This document shows positions 25,383 through 37,363 of a DNA stretch of 64,000 nt, piece after piece (positions within the stretch are counted from its first letter, which is position 1; each line of letters begins with the position of its first letter). Below the pieces are notes generated by a model. The model saw only the letters and a list, made by a program, of their open reading frames with translations, did not search any database and was not told where the DNA came from. The position numbers were made by a program, and so were the translations under genes. This DNA comes from Agelaius tricolor (taxonomy: Eukaryota; Chordata; Aves; Passeriformes; Icteridae), in assembly GCA_023055355.1 (NCBI GenBank), contig JALJCS010000028.1:4712418-4776417 (forward strand). Reading direction: 5' to 3'.

Positions 25383-26154
25383 GATCTCATCCTTGTAGCA
25401 TGAGGTTTGCAATGTGGTCTGGTTCAGTAAAGTTCTGGTACTATTAGAACACAAACCACATTTGAAAACAACCTGGGGCAGGTAATAGGGTGTGAATCTA
25501 CAGGATCAGTAGATAAAGAGTATGGTTAAAGACTTAAAGACTGTATCTGGTGAGAGCTCAATTTGAGACAAGCTTAAAGAGAACTGAATGTAGCAGGGAA
25601 AATGCAAACATAGACAGAAGTGAAAGAAGGGGAAGAGAAGGAGAGGAAGAGAGAGAAAGGGCAGGCCTGCAACTACAGATGTTATAACAAGTCTTGGTTA
25701 AAGAAAACAACATCTATTAAAAAAACATACATACACATTTTATACATAGATAATAGATACATGGGAATATAAAGTACTATCAGTTGCTTTATGAAGTGTA
25801 GGCCAGCACTGCCTGATGAAGGAAGGACTCTCCCTTTGAGGGACAGTGTCAAGAGCCCTTGGGGAGAAAGGAGAATGATTGAGAAAATTAAAAAAAAAAT
25901 AAAATCAAAGTTCAGGTCAATCTTAAACTGTTTACAACAAGAGATGAATGAGCAAGGAAACCAATACAAAATAAAATGGCATTACAAAAATGTAAAGCTA
26001 TTTTCTCAGAAATGAACTCAAGTATTGCCAGAAATGTCAGTAAATGTTTTACTTACACCATTCTGAGGTGAATGTATAATTGTAGAACAGTGTCATTGTT
26101 TCAGGTTTTGTTATAATCTTATGTCCTGAATTATAATAACTTATCATCTCACTA

Positions 26155-26218
26155 GACTCTATTGTCTTAAATTCTTCAGTAAGTTCTACTTGGAGGCAGG
26201 ATGCATTTCCATGAAGAA
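26155..26218. repeat. Segment repeated in intron 3 of gene 2
   Basis: It aligns with 23677-23743, sharing ATTGTCTTAAATTCTTCAGT and AAGTT.TACTTG.AGGCA. It lies about 1 kb after the gene 2 stop. Confidence 0.85.
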
Positions 26219-27326
26219 TCAAAACCAGGGCGAGGATGCAGTTTTACTGACAGTCAAAACTTCTGACTGTCTTTGCTTAAATTAACACCTGGAACACCTC
26301 ACACACTGAAATTACCACCATTCTTGTCAGGGAAATTTCTAGCTCTATAATTTTCACAGAATACTCTCTGTATCTGATATTACTCTATGTGTTTTCTGCC
26401 CCCCACTGGCTCCTTTAAACTATAACCAAAAGCAAGGCTGCTGCAGACAGTTCTGTGAGACACTTGATCCAACAGAATATACCCTCCAGCCAAGGGAAAG
26501 GCTTTCCTGCAATGCTCTGCATGGCTATTTACACTCTGCATATGAGCAAAGAAAGCCTGCCACAACAATAGAATTACATTTAGTTACACTCACATAGTAG
26601 TCAGGAAGAAGGGAAAATCCTGTAAGGATCTTCCATATGGCATCTGAATGAATACAATGCAAATAAGCATAAAGCTCAGGAAATCTTCTCCAGGGTTTTC
26701 CTGATTTCTAGGCACACACTGACACTGACACTGCTGAATGCTGCCTGTTTTCCACATGGGCAACCTGTGCCATGAATGCTCACATGACACCAGTGGCAGT
26801 TTGTCCATAAAGGGATAGAGCACTACATTCCTGACATTAAAATACACAATGAGTCAGACTAACACAAAGGCTGACAGCTGTCAAACCTCTCATGGGTATT
26901 ACACCCCAAAGACCATATGATGAAGATACTACAGATATATTTTTTTTAAAACCCAGAGAGCTCCTGGTTATTGATGAGTTTTTTGCCTATAAAGAACTTA
27001 GGAAAATACAATGTTGACAAGTAAGTTTCCTTAGCTGGGGCAGTGCCTTCCCATCTTGACAAAAACCACTCGTTCCTTCCTCAAGGGAGGAGGGTGAGCT
27101 GCCTGAGGTGATAATTCCCTCCAGAGTTTGCACCCTGAGTGAAGTGAAAGCCCAAGCTGCTCTCCAGACAGCAACAGGGTGTGGACAAGGCTGGTTCATC
27201 CAGAGGTATTAACCCCAGAGAAGGTGGGCATGAGCCACATTTCTTTAATTGGTGTCTAGAGTTTGCCCATGAGCACCGTAACACAAATAAAAGGATTCAG
27301 GAATAGACTGGAACACTGTCAAAACG

Positions 27327-27380
27327 TGAAAACCAGTGAGAAACCTGAAAACCAGTGAGAAACCTGAAAACCAGTGAGAT
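27327..27380. repeat. 19-bp tandem triplication
   Basis: TGAAAACCAGTGAGAAACC occurs about three times in a row. Confidence 0.95.
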
Positions 27381-30300
27381 GCTGGGAAGCTCAGTGCAGC
27401 TGGGAGGGCCTGATGCTCTTTGAGCTGCTCTGTGTGACAGGAAGGTGTTGAAGGAGATGAAGGAAGGGAAAGCAAACTGCCCTGCATCATTCCATCAGCA
27501 GATGTCAGCACCAGCCGAGTCTGTAATAACCTGGGAAACCTCTTGGTGCTCTGGGCACACAATGTGAGTACCTGAAACACTTTACCAAAGGTCAAACTGT
27601 GGTTTGATTTCAATATTTTACTGAACTTGTTCTTATGCCTTCATAGCCTGAAGCTTTCTGTTTAATAACAGAGCACATATTAAGCCATAACAACTTTAGA
27701 TTACCTGTTCTAACCAATAAAGTTTGGAGTGGAGAACTACAGAAGTTTACAACTTCAATTATCCTCTGCTTTGCTGTCTTCACATCACCTCTTTATACCA
27801 CACTAGTTACAACTCAGATACCACAGCATTTTTTAAATAAACGGGAAATTAGAAAACATTCCAAATTTACTAGCTCTATTATTTATAAATAATGTTATTT
27901 AACACTATTCTCTGCCTATGATACCCATTCTCTGTACTGCTCAGGCAGAATCCTGCAAGCTCTGGCTGTTTTTATTGCTGTCTTCCTTGTCTCAGTTATT
28001 CACTGTGTTTGCTGGTTCCTATGAGAGTGCAGACACTGCTAACCTGAATTTCTGGAATACTGAGACTCAGACAAACCTGCCCACGGGAAAAGAAGGGCAG
28101 TTGAAGTTGTTATATTTACATTCAAGCAACTTCTGATTTAATAAGATTCATTTTGATGTGATGACCTGCCATGAAATCCCAAGAGCAGCTTTTTGGATTC
28201 CATATGTATGGAGCAGAATACATTCACTCTGAGGAACAGAACTGCACAGCCACAGAGATACAGACAATCCATCCACATTTCCCAGTGCTGCTCTACAAAA
28301 CCCTCCAGCTGAATAAGCATTTCAAAAATGTACCTGGACAACACAAGATCTGAATTTCCATCACTGAATGCTAATACATAACATTCATCTTTTTTTTTTT
28401 TTTTTTAATACAGTACAGCTTTTTCTCCACAATTTGTTGGAAGCTGTTTAGCCTAGGAGTCATTTGGAAGGGACAGACTTCAAAGAAGAGAAGGCAGAAA
28501 GAAAAGGCTAAAATAAAGATTTATGCCAAGTGCAAGGTGGCTTTCTGTTGTAAGAGCAAAGCATAGATAGATACTTATTTGGAACTAGATACTTATTTGG
28601 GTGGGGAGATGGAGATAACAAGAAGGGAGGACACTGAAAGGTAGGAGGCAGCCTAAATGCAAAGGCAGATGAAGCAAATACACAGCACCTTTAAAAAGCA
28701 GTATGGAACAGCATGTACTAAGCTGTCATTTCTTAATGCTTCTTATTGTCACTGTGAAGGGCACATTAAATCCATCTCACACATCAGAAGACTCAGGCTT
28801 ACAGGTATGGAAAGCTCTGAGGGGCCTTCAGTCAGTTGTTTACATAATGTGAAATGAAGAAATGTGAACTGGAGTATGGCAAGTTCCTTCCATGCTCTAA
28901 GTGTAAAAACAGTCAGTTAAAGTACTCTACAGATTCTAATTGGTCTGCTAAATTACCTAGAGAAAATAAGAATAATTTTAAAAAGCAAGGCAAATTATAT
29001 TTACCAGAGTGTTTCACTTTGAAATGAACATTAAAAAAATAAAGAACTCTATCAGAAGCTATTATTTTTGGGTTTAAATTTTCTTTGTAATATGTTATTT
29101 TTTCCTGTTTTCTGCTTCCTGGCTATACCTGCTGGAATCAATACTCAGTCATTAGAGCTGACTACCTTACAATGCTTCAGTTACTCATCATGGGATTTCC
29201 TGTGTTACACAGAGAAACTCTGCAATAATTAACTAACTCCAGGTTAGCAGTGCTGGAAACAGCCTGCAATCACAAGTGAAACGTGTTGTAATGTTTCAGA
29301 GAGACTTCACAAGGAAACCAATAACTCAGGACAGTCACAGAATTCATTGGCACAACTCCCCTGAGTGCTCCTGCCTTGCATAGTGTTGGGTTTGTCAGCT
29401 CCTGCCTCTTCCACTAATAATTAAGGGGAAGTTGATGAGTTTTACACATTCTCAGCCTACAAAGCTATGTGTGAAGCTTTAGAAAATCCACAAAGCTGAG
29501 TCTTGGGAAAACCTGCAAAGACCACATTTCTTTGGGTAGGTATCATTATTGTACTTCCCCTTCCCATCATTACTATAACTATTAGAAATATGCTGAAAAA
29601 TCAAGAGAATGAATTTTAGAATGCATAAATGGAGGCTTGCTGATGAGAAAATGGGAAGCATTTACTCAACTATTGTCAGTTCTGTACTCATCAAACACTA
29701 CATTAACCAATTAAACTCCAGCAACACCAAGTTCAATGAATAAAGAATCATTTTGGGAGCTCTGAGTAGCTGTTTTATAACAATAAAGAACCACACAAGG
29801 CCCATAGCTCTCATTACAATGTCAAACTCCACCCTGTGTTCATTTTCTCTGGTTTAGTGGAATCTCATCAACTTTTAGTTAGTGCAAGGCTGTTCTCATC
29901 CATAGGTAAAGACTATGTGGAAATTAGGGTTTGGGGATGAGTTTGCTGAAAAACAAAAGTATGGCTCTAGCAAAACACATCCAACACCCACCATTTAAAG
30001 AACTACCTCTCTACTAGATGGATAGAGAAGAAGCCTTTTGGTTTGAGAAGATACAAGGTACTCATTTCATGCAGTGGATTCAAATGAAATAAAAACATTC
30101 TTTGGATATTTACCACCTCAAAAACAACTGGGGAAAAAACCCACTGAAAAGCTCACCGACTGTTTTGTAACAACTTGAGAATCTGACACTGACCATGGAT
30201 TTCCTACCCAGCCTGTGGTTACAGGAATGGCTGGCCAGACTGGAAATAGATGAAATACATGGGATATAAAGCACCAAGCATCTTCACACAATTGTCAACA

Positions 30301-32247
30301 TAAACATCCCCAAGCAGCTCTCAGACCATGGGACTTGCTTGATTCTGGACAAACTTGGACATTGTGTTAACAGGACAAGGAGGACTGGAGGTGCAAACAG
30401 CACAGAGCCAGAACATGCCCTAAATTCACATGCTGAGTATACTCCAACAATATCATATATTAAGAGATTAAAACATTAGGATATTATTTTGAAACATTGA
30501 TTCACCAACATTTCTTTAACAACAGAAAGGCTGGAATGCAGAACTGAAAGATTTTTGTTCAGATTGTCATGACCGTACAACTGCCAGGGCCTAACGACAA
30601 AAAGCAAATGAACAAAAACCTCCAAACTGTCCCTTTGTAGATTTATTTTTAAATAAAAAGACAGTAAAGCAATTTTCCTCCTACTCTATCAGGTCCATCA
30701 AGGTTTCAAAACAGAGGTGGCATGTGTGAGTTGTTTTGGTTTTGATTAAAGCTGATTAATTACTGACTCATTGAATAGGAGAAGAAATCTTGTGTCAAAA
30801 CAGTGTCAGCAAGAGCTCATAGAGGTAACAGCAGACAGACATGTGCTCTTTGGTATAAGGCTTTCATAATCTGATCACATGAATAGCAGGTGTTTAATTG
30901 TCTTTGGTCACCTTTAAAAGTTTCATTAACTGCCACTGAAGTACTAAGTACCTTTAAGAATTTTTAATTCTTGATTAAAGGTTCTTTAGAAAGAAGAGAA
31001 ATTGCCTCCTCTGAGGATTCAAACATAAGAAATCATCAAGAATGCTGAAAGACAAGATTCAGAGCTGATAACCATGTGAGAATTTATTTCAGGATATTTT
31101 GATTGATGGCACAGACATCAGAAAAAAGCACTGAGGTAAACTGTGCTGTTCTTACAGGAAGATATGGCAGAACAAAGCCAAATCCCCACAGGCTGTGCTA
31201 TAACATCACACTACAGGGAAACATTTCTAGAATAACCACAAACAGCACTGGGCTGCCCCAGCTGTGCTGCAGAGCCCTGGGGAGAACACCTGATGAGCTT
31301 AGGACAAGCTGAGCACTGGCCATGGGTATCTGGCTTTGGCTTCAATACTCTACAGTCTAACATTTTAACTACTTGTATCCTAAATTTGTGCTCTGTGGAA
31401 GGGAAAGGCTCCAAATCAGCCAATCTCAGCCCAGAAAAGACTCTAATGATCTCCCTATTTCACAAACCTTGGCACAAATTTATGACGTTGCTTCATCCCA
31501 CACATCCTTACCTTCACAAGGCAATGTTGTGCAAATCAGCTGTCAGTGTTGCTTTGATTTAAATATTGTGCTAATGAAACTAAAGACTAAATCAGTTTTC
31601 AGACTGGAATTCCACTTTAAAAGCCAAGGCACAAAATGTTTGGCAAATGTAAATTTTAATTCACGTAGAAAACGTAATTCTAGTAAGAAGAACACAAGCC
31701 AGAAAAATTATTTCACCAAACAACTGCCACCAACTGTTACCAATCCCTCACAATACACATGTATTCATAATGCCTCTACACTGAACTGCAAACAAGTGAA
31801 TATGAAACTCTGAGGGTTAATTGCTAAAAAGCTTTTACAACAGTGGCTTCAATCTACAAACATGCCCTCAAGTGTCTGGAGACACCTTTGTGTACATTCA
31901 GGTTTGCACTGATTTTAAACACACAGCAATTATATTCTTATTTAAACAAAAATAAAGCATGAATGTGTCAGTGCATTCCCCTATGAAACAGAGTTTAATA
32001 AAAATGTGGATTTGAGTATTTTTCTTCTCAGAGAAGTGTATATGTGCTTTGATGACAAATGCAAGTAGCCCCACATCACTAAAATTTAACACTGACAGGA
32101 GAAATGTCCATCCAAAATGAATCCACTACAAACCAAAAATACCATCTTCAAAACAAGGCCCCTCTGAATAATTATTTCTCCTTGTTAGTGAAAAGCTCAT
32201 AGTATTAATCACTTCCTTATAGTTTGAATCCCACCTTTTGTAAAGGG

Positions 32248-32253
32248 TATAAA
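32248..32253 (+). promoter_or_regulatory. Weak candidate TATA box of gene 3
   Basis: TATAAA lies 205 nt before the ATG. The distance leaves room for a 5' UTR of about 175 nt, but there is no second line of support. Confidence 0.25.
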
Positions 32254-32452
32254 GAAAGCACACAGGTGTTGTGAATAATATCATTAGCAAAAGAAGGGTG
32301 GAGAAAATTGCATTACATTGCATTGCAACATTAATAAACATTTAATTTCTGCATATGAACTGAGCACTCAGTCTTCTGTGAGGACACCTTAGATGCACTT
32401 GAAAACAGAGCTTAACCCAGTTTTATAGCATTCACTCCTGTTTTGAAGTGAA

Positions 32453-35400
32453 ATGGCATCTGTTTCTACAACTTTAGCAATTATAGGAATGTTTTTTATT
32501 TCTCCTGCTTTAATACCAGCACTGCTTTGTGGGGTTGTATTATATGATTTTTTCAAGACAGAACTGCCACCTGGAATTGAGCAACCTCTAAAGCTTCGTT
32601 TTTTCCACTCCTTGATGATCACAACCATGGTTGTGGTAAGTTAAATTTCTTAACCTGGGGATTTCACTTTTGCTTAGGTAGGATATTTGGGAGCAGGAGG
32701 AAAATGGCTTACTTAAGGGGAAAAAAAAGAAAAAAGCAATTCATGTTCCTGAAGCCTGTAAGCATTGATATATGAATCCAAAACATGGTAAATTAACTCA
32801 TAAAATTAATATGACTAATCTTAAAAGCTTCTTTAGATTTTTCAGTCAAAGTGCAGCCACTTTATGCTGTTTCATATGGAAATATGAAACAAATACCTAG
32901 ATGTATCCTGTATTGAACTGCATGTACATAGAATAATGCTGTCTGTTCAGAAACAAGCCAACATTACTCCTCTTCTTCCAAATTCTTTCTTTTCAACAGG
33001 GAAAGATTTTGGAGAAGCTGGGGATCTGCAATGATTTAACCATACTGAGAGCAGTGGTCAATGGGATACCTCCATGGAGAGATTCCAAACTGCTTATCAA
33101 AGATCTCACAGTAGATGAGGTGCCCTTGAGGATTTATCAGCCCAAAAGCCCACCCACTGGCAAAAGAAGAGGAATTCTCTATTTTCATGGAGGCGCTGGC
33201 ACATTTGGGAGCATTAGTAAGAAATGGGCAAATTTTATTTTTCAAGTCAAATCCAAACCTTTACATTTCTGCCTTCAGGCATGTGTCAGGCAATGTCTGC
33301 CCTGTCCTCCCCAGTGTCATCAGTCTTTGCTCAGCACAAACTGGAAAGTATTTGTGGAATGCAAAGTCTCGTGGTAAAGGAGTCCCATGTCTGCCTCCTT
33401 TGGGCAAGAGACCTGTGATCCAGAAATCCCTCACCCTGCTCTCAGCTCTCAGTGAGGGAGGCTGCTCTACTAAGACTACCCTGTCTTACATAAAATTTAT
33501 AATATGGGTCCAAGGAAGGATTTAAAAAAAAAATCTGTAAATAAATTCCCATTCATGCAAACAAGGAATCCAAATGAAGGAAAATATAAATAATGAAGGA
33601 GCAATTTGAGGAAGTTTGGTTTTTGTGGTGACATGGCAGAGGAGACTTGATTTCTTTTCCAGAAAGGGAGACAACCCTCATCTCAGCAGCTGGGAGTTCA
33701 GCTCCCTGAGCTCTGGATCTCCTTCTGAGCTGCTAAGGCTCCGAGTGCCATCTCTGCAAGCCAAGGCCCCTAACATGGAAATCTGAACTTCATTCCAGGG
33801 GTCAGGAGTGCAATTTGAGGGGTTTGAATCCTTTACTGTTTCAAAGGGTAGGTCTGCACTGTACTGGGCAGACTTGAATTTCCTGGCATCCTTCAGCCCC
33901 ATGCAGGAGCCACAACATAACTGCTGTGCCATGGGTTCTCCTCTGCACAGATCACCTACCCTGCTGTACTCAGGGCACAGGAGCCTGGGGGGAGTGCCAG
34001 GCTCATGTCTAGAGCTAGTCTGGGTGGCAGTGAGCATTCCAGGGATGGCAGGCACTCTGTGATCTCAGGGACAGGTGAATTCCTTTCACTGGAAGGAAAA
34101 AACACAGCACAAGTGGCACAGTGAGTCCTTGTTCACGTGGCACAGCTTGACGTAACAGCCATACCTGGACACAGAGAGTGGGACCTGACCTTTGGCTTCA
34201 ATTCCTTTTGGTGTTTGATAACAGGAAAACAACATGATGACAAGCTTTCAGAAGGCTTTGGGAATCTCCAGCCTAGGAAGGCTGAAGTCTGCAACCAGCA
34301 AATTAGCAGATGCTACACTGAAAAGAATCAGTGAACAGATAACTATGGCTTATCCCTCAAATAGATGTCATACTTCACAAATCCTAGAATTGTTGAATAG
34401 TTTGGGTGGAAGGGACCTTAAGTCTCATTCCAAGTCCCCACCATGGGCAGGGACACCTTCCACTATTCCCAGACTGCTCCAAGCCCTGTCCTACCTGGCC
34501 TTGAACATTTCCAGGGATGGGGCAGCCACAGCTGCTCTGGGCATCCTGAGCCAGGGCCTCACCACCCTCACAGGGAAGAATTTCTTCCTAATATCTAATC
34601 TAAACCCATTCTTTATCAGTTTCATCAATTTAAGTTTTTTGAGTCAGCAAATACATGAATAAAGGAGACTGAGTTGCTAAAACCCACTTTGATTTCCAGA
34701 AGAGTCTCCTGAAGAGGCTACACACCCATCACACAAGAGGGAAGGTCTTTAATTTGGATTACAGCTGATTGAAAGACAGAAAAAGATGGGTTATGGGAAG
34801 TCTCTGTGAGATTCCCATAAGGAGATCTGTACTGGGAGCAGTGCTAATCAATTTATTCAATTGATTTATTCAAACAGGGTGATGTGGTATTAAATCCTTT
34901 GAGGGTCATAAATGGATGGCTGAAAAACTGCAGAATGTCTTTATGACAGCAGAGGATCAGACAATGAAATGACAGGAGAAAAGGCATGTAGAGAAGTCAA
35001 ACAGATGAACAGAGCATTCTGACCTTATAAATGAAGCAATGGACTCCAAGCAGGAGCAGGAAGGAGCTCTTGGGACTATGGTAGGAAGTTACCTGAAATT
35101 CTTTACATAGTGCACAGTAGCAGTCAAAAAGCAAACAAAAGGCTAGCAATTATTAGTAGGAAAGGAAAGACAAAACAGGAAACTTTTTTATGCCACTGTA
35201 ATAAATCCATGGTGTATCTAAATACAGTATAGAACTTACAGTTCTGTTTCCCACTCCTCAAAAATGATAAAGCAGTACTGGAAAGACTTGGAGAGGCTGC
35301 CTAGGTGAGAAAAGTGCTTCTGTGCAGAGAATATGTGAATGAACTATGACTCTTCAGGCTGCAAAAGGTGCATAAGGACAGATTCACAAAGTGACTACAA

Positions 35401-37170
35401 AATCATGAGAAGCAAGAGACGTTAAACAGGGAAGGATTTATCCACCATTTCTTACAGTACAAGAATTCCACCGTGCGGAAGCAGTGAATGCCAGGTACAA
35501 AAGGAGCAACTAGAAATGGCTCTTCACACCTTTATAAGCAAGTGAGAGAGCTCCTCCCTGCACAAAGCTGTTATGGTTAAGGTTAAAATCATGGGCTTAA
35601 CAAGTGGTTTGGGTAATTCACAGAAGAAATGCTCATCGAGGGCATTAGGTATAGAGAACAGCCTCTGTCTCAAAGGAGCACCCTGAGCCTCAGATTCCTG
35701 TATGCTCCTTACTCCTGTTTGTCCTCAGCTTACACTCTCCTGAGACACCTTCTGTTGACCACCAAGGGAGAGGTGAGACCACATCAGACAGATTTCTGGG
35801 TTTCCCCAGTATCACCATCCTCACATGCTTGTGTGATGCCCTGAGAGCCACTGGCCAACAGAAAATGGACTAATGTGTAAAGACCACATTCCATAACACA
35901 AGCTCCTTATCAGTCTCGCAGTGCCTTCCACGCAGCACATGTTCAGGGATCTGTATTTTCATTTCAAAAGGATATTTGATTTTCAAATCATAATTTCTGC
36001 TGAACTTTCTCTCTAGGAGCCTTTGAAAGAGTATGCCGCTATATGGCCAAAAAATGCAACTCAGTGGTTGTGTCTGTTGGGTAAGTGCTGTTTTGGCATA
36101 GAATTATTTATGGGAATACAGCTCTCAGTTGAAACTCTTCTGAAAAATATGCTGAAAATATTTACTGTTTTAGATCTCATCCCTATTTTTCACTTAAACT
36201 TTTCATTTAATTTAGAAATGTGCTTATAGGCAAAGTATTCTAAAACAGCTGTTGCATCATTAGTTTGGCCTTCCAATCTACATTTGTTAAACCCAAATAT
36301 AATCTTTAAAATTAAAAAAATAAAGTCTGCATAACTACCACAGCAACTGCAAACAACACAAACTGAATGCTTGTAACCCCACTTTGACCTTTCAGGTACC
36401 GTCTGGCTCCTGAACATCCCTACCCAGGGCAATATTTTGACTGTCTCAATGCCACCTTATACTTCATGAGGAATTTAGAAGAGTATCACGTGGATCCTGG
36501 TCTCATCATCATCAGTGGTGACAGCTGTGGGGCTAATTTTGCTACAGTTATTTGCCAAATACTGCTGAATGATAGAGATCTGCCAAGAGTGCGTGCTCAG
36601 GTCCTGCTTTACCCAGGGCTCCAGGGGCTGGATTTCCACTTGCCCTCCTACCAGCAGAACGCTTTTGTCCCCATATTGTCCCGGAAGCTGATCATCTACT
36701 TCTGTTTTCGTTACCTTAACAAAAAACCCACATTTTGGAAAGATGTTCTACAAAACTGCCATGTTCCTGATAGTATGAGACAACGGTATAAGAAATGGGT
36801 AAGTGCTGACCTTATTCCTGATGAATTTAAGGTTAGGGGCTACATACCACCAAAACCTGCATCATATAAACCTGAAGTCCACGAAGCTATCAAAGAAATT
36901 TTAGAACTAACATTTTCCCCACTATTAGCTGAAGATTCCATTATTTGTCAGCTCCCTGAGTCCTTGATTGTGACCTGTGAGTTTGATGTGTTGAGGGATG
37001 ATGGTCTGTTATACAAGAGGAGACTAGAGGAAAATGGTGTTCCAGTGACCTGGTATCATTGTGAGAATGGCTTCCATGGAATTTTAGCCTTTTTTGGCTA
37101 TGGGATTTTTTCCTTTTTATCTGGAAATAAGATCATGGACAGTATTGTGAATTATATAAACAGTTTATAG
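32453..37170 (+). CDS. AADACL4: AADACL4-like gene 3: arylacetamide deacetylase-like esterase with altered nucleophile elbow, 412 aa
   Basis: Exons join 32453-32635, 33000-33216, 36017-36080 and 36396-37170 (1239 nt, open to TAG), with GT-AG introns. Exon 1 is the longest of the cluster (61 codons) with a hydrophobic stretch at about residues 5-31 and then ELPPGIEQPLKLRF. The oxyanion motif is HGGAG at 124-128. Ser198 lies in GDSCGA: the second glycine of the family's GDSxGG elbow is alanine. Asp352 (CEFDVLRDDG) and His382 (GFHGIL) are present. With the full frame and splice sites intact, I read this as a functional gene with changed catalytic geometry, not a pseudogene. Intron 2 (2.8 kb) holds a CR1 fragment and a degraded older LINE-like stretch. 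Gene 4 starts 2.3 kb downstream. Confidence 0.92.
34376..34610 (-). mobile_element. CR1 LINE fragment, intron 2 of gene 3
   Basis: Reverse-complement CR1 3' region: TTGAATAGTTTGGGTGGAAG, CATGGGCAGGGACACCTTCC and GAATTTCTTCCTAATATCTA. It is better preserved than the others in the window. Confidence 0.92.
34800..35480 (+). mobile_element. Possible ancient, degraded LINE (CR1/L3-like) remnant
   Basis: The order GATCTGTACTGGGAGCAGTG (resembling the reverse-transcriptase LGP region), then ATAAATCCATGGTGTATCT, then CTTGGAGAGGCTGCCTAGG resembles old amniote CR1/L3-type ORF2 ends. There are many stops and indels. The assignment is from memory and tentative. Confidence 0.4.
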
Positions 37171-37357
37171 AAGTATTTTTCAGAAGAAAGATGCAAGTCA
37201 TGCCGTATCTCTATGAATTTATACTTGGCAAGAGATATAAACACCTTTGATTTATGGTTTGGATTCTGACTGCATTTTGTGGTTTCTGATTTCTGCTTCT
37301 GTAGTGACTCTCAAACAAATGTTAAGATTATTTGAACTTTCTAGTCCAAATAATAAT

Positions 37358-37363
37358 AATAAA
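37358..37363 (+). terminator. Poly(A) signal of gene 3
   Basis: AATAAA lies 188 nt after the stop codon, in an AATAATAATAAA run. Confidence 0.55.

Larger units (their letters stand above)
25383..32240. other. Seven-kilobase non-coding gap between genes 2 and 3
   Basis: No exon, RNA gene or recent transposon is recognisable. It holds the 26155-26218 segment that is repeated in intron 3 of gene 2, a 19-bp triplication at 27327-27380 and a poly(T) run at about 28388-28407. Reading frames (for example 27245-27613 minus, 31373-31813 plus) lack domains. It is the largest spacer inside the cluster and lies between genes 2 and 3, which share the HGG[V/A]G form. Confidence 0.5.

Noticed and set aside
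36396..37170. Gene 3 as a pseudogene because of GDSCGA
   Set aside because: All four exons, splice sites and the Ser-Asp-His triad are intact. A single changed glycine is not enough to call it dead.
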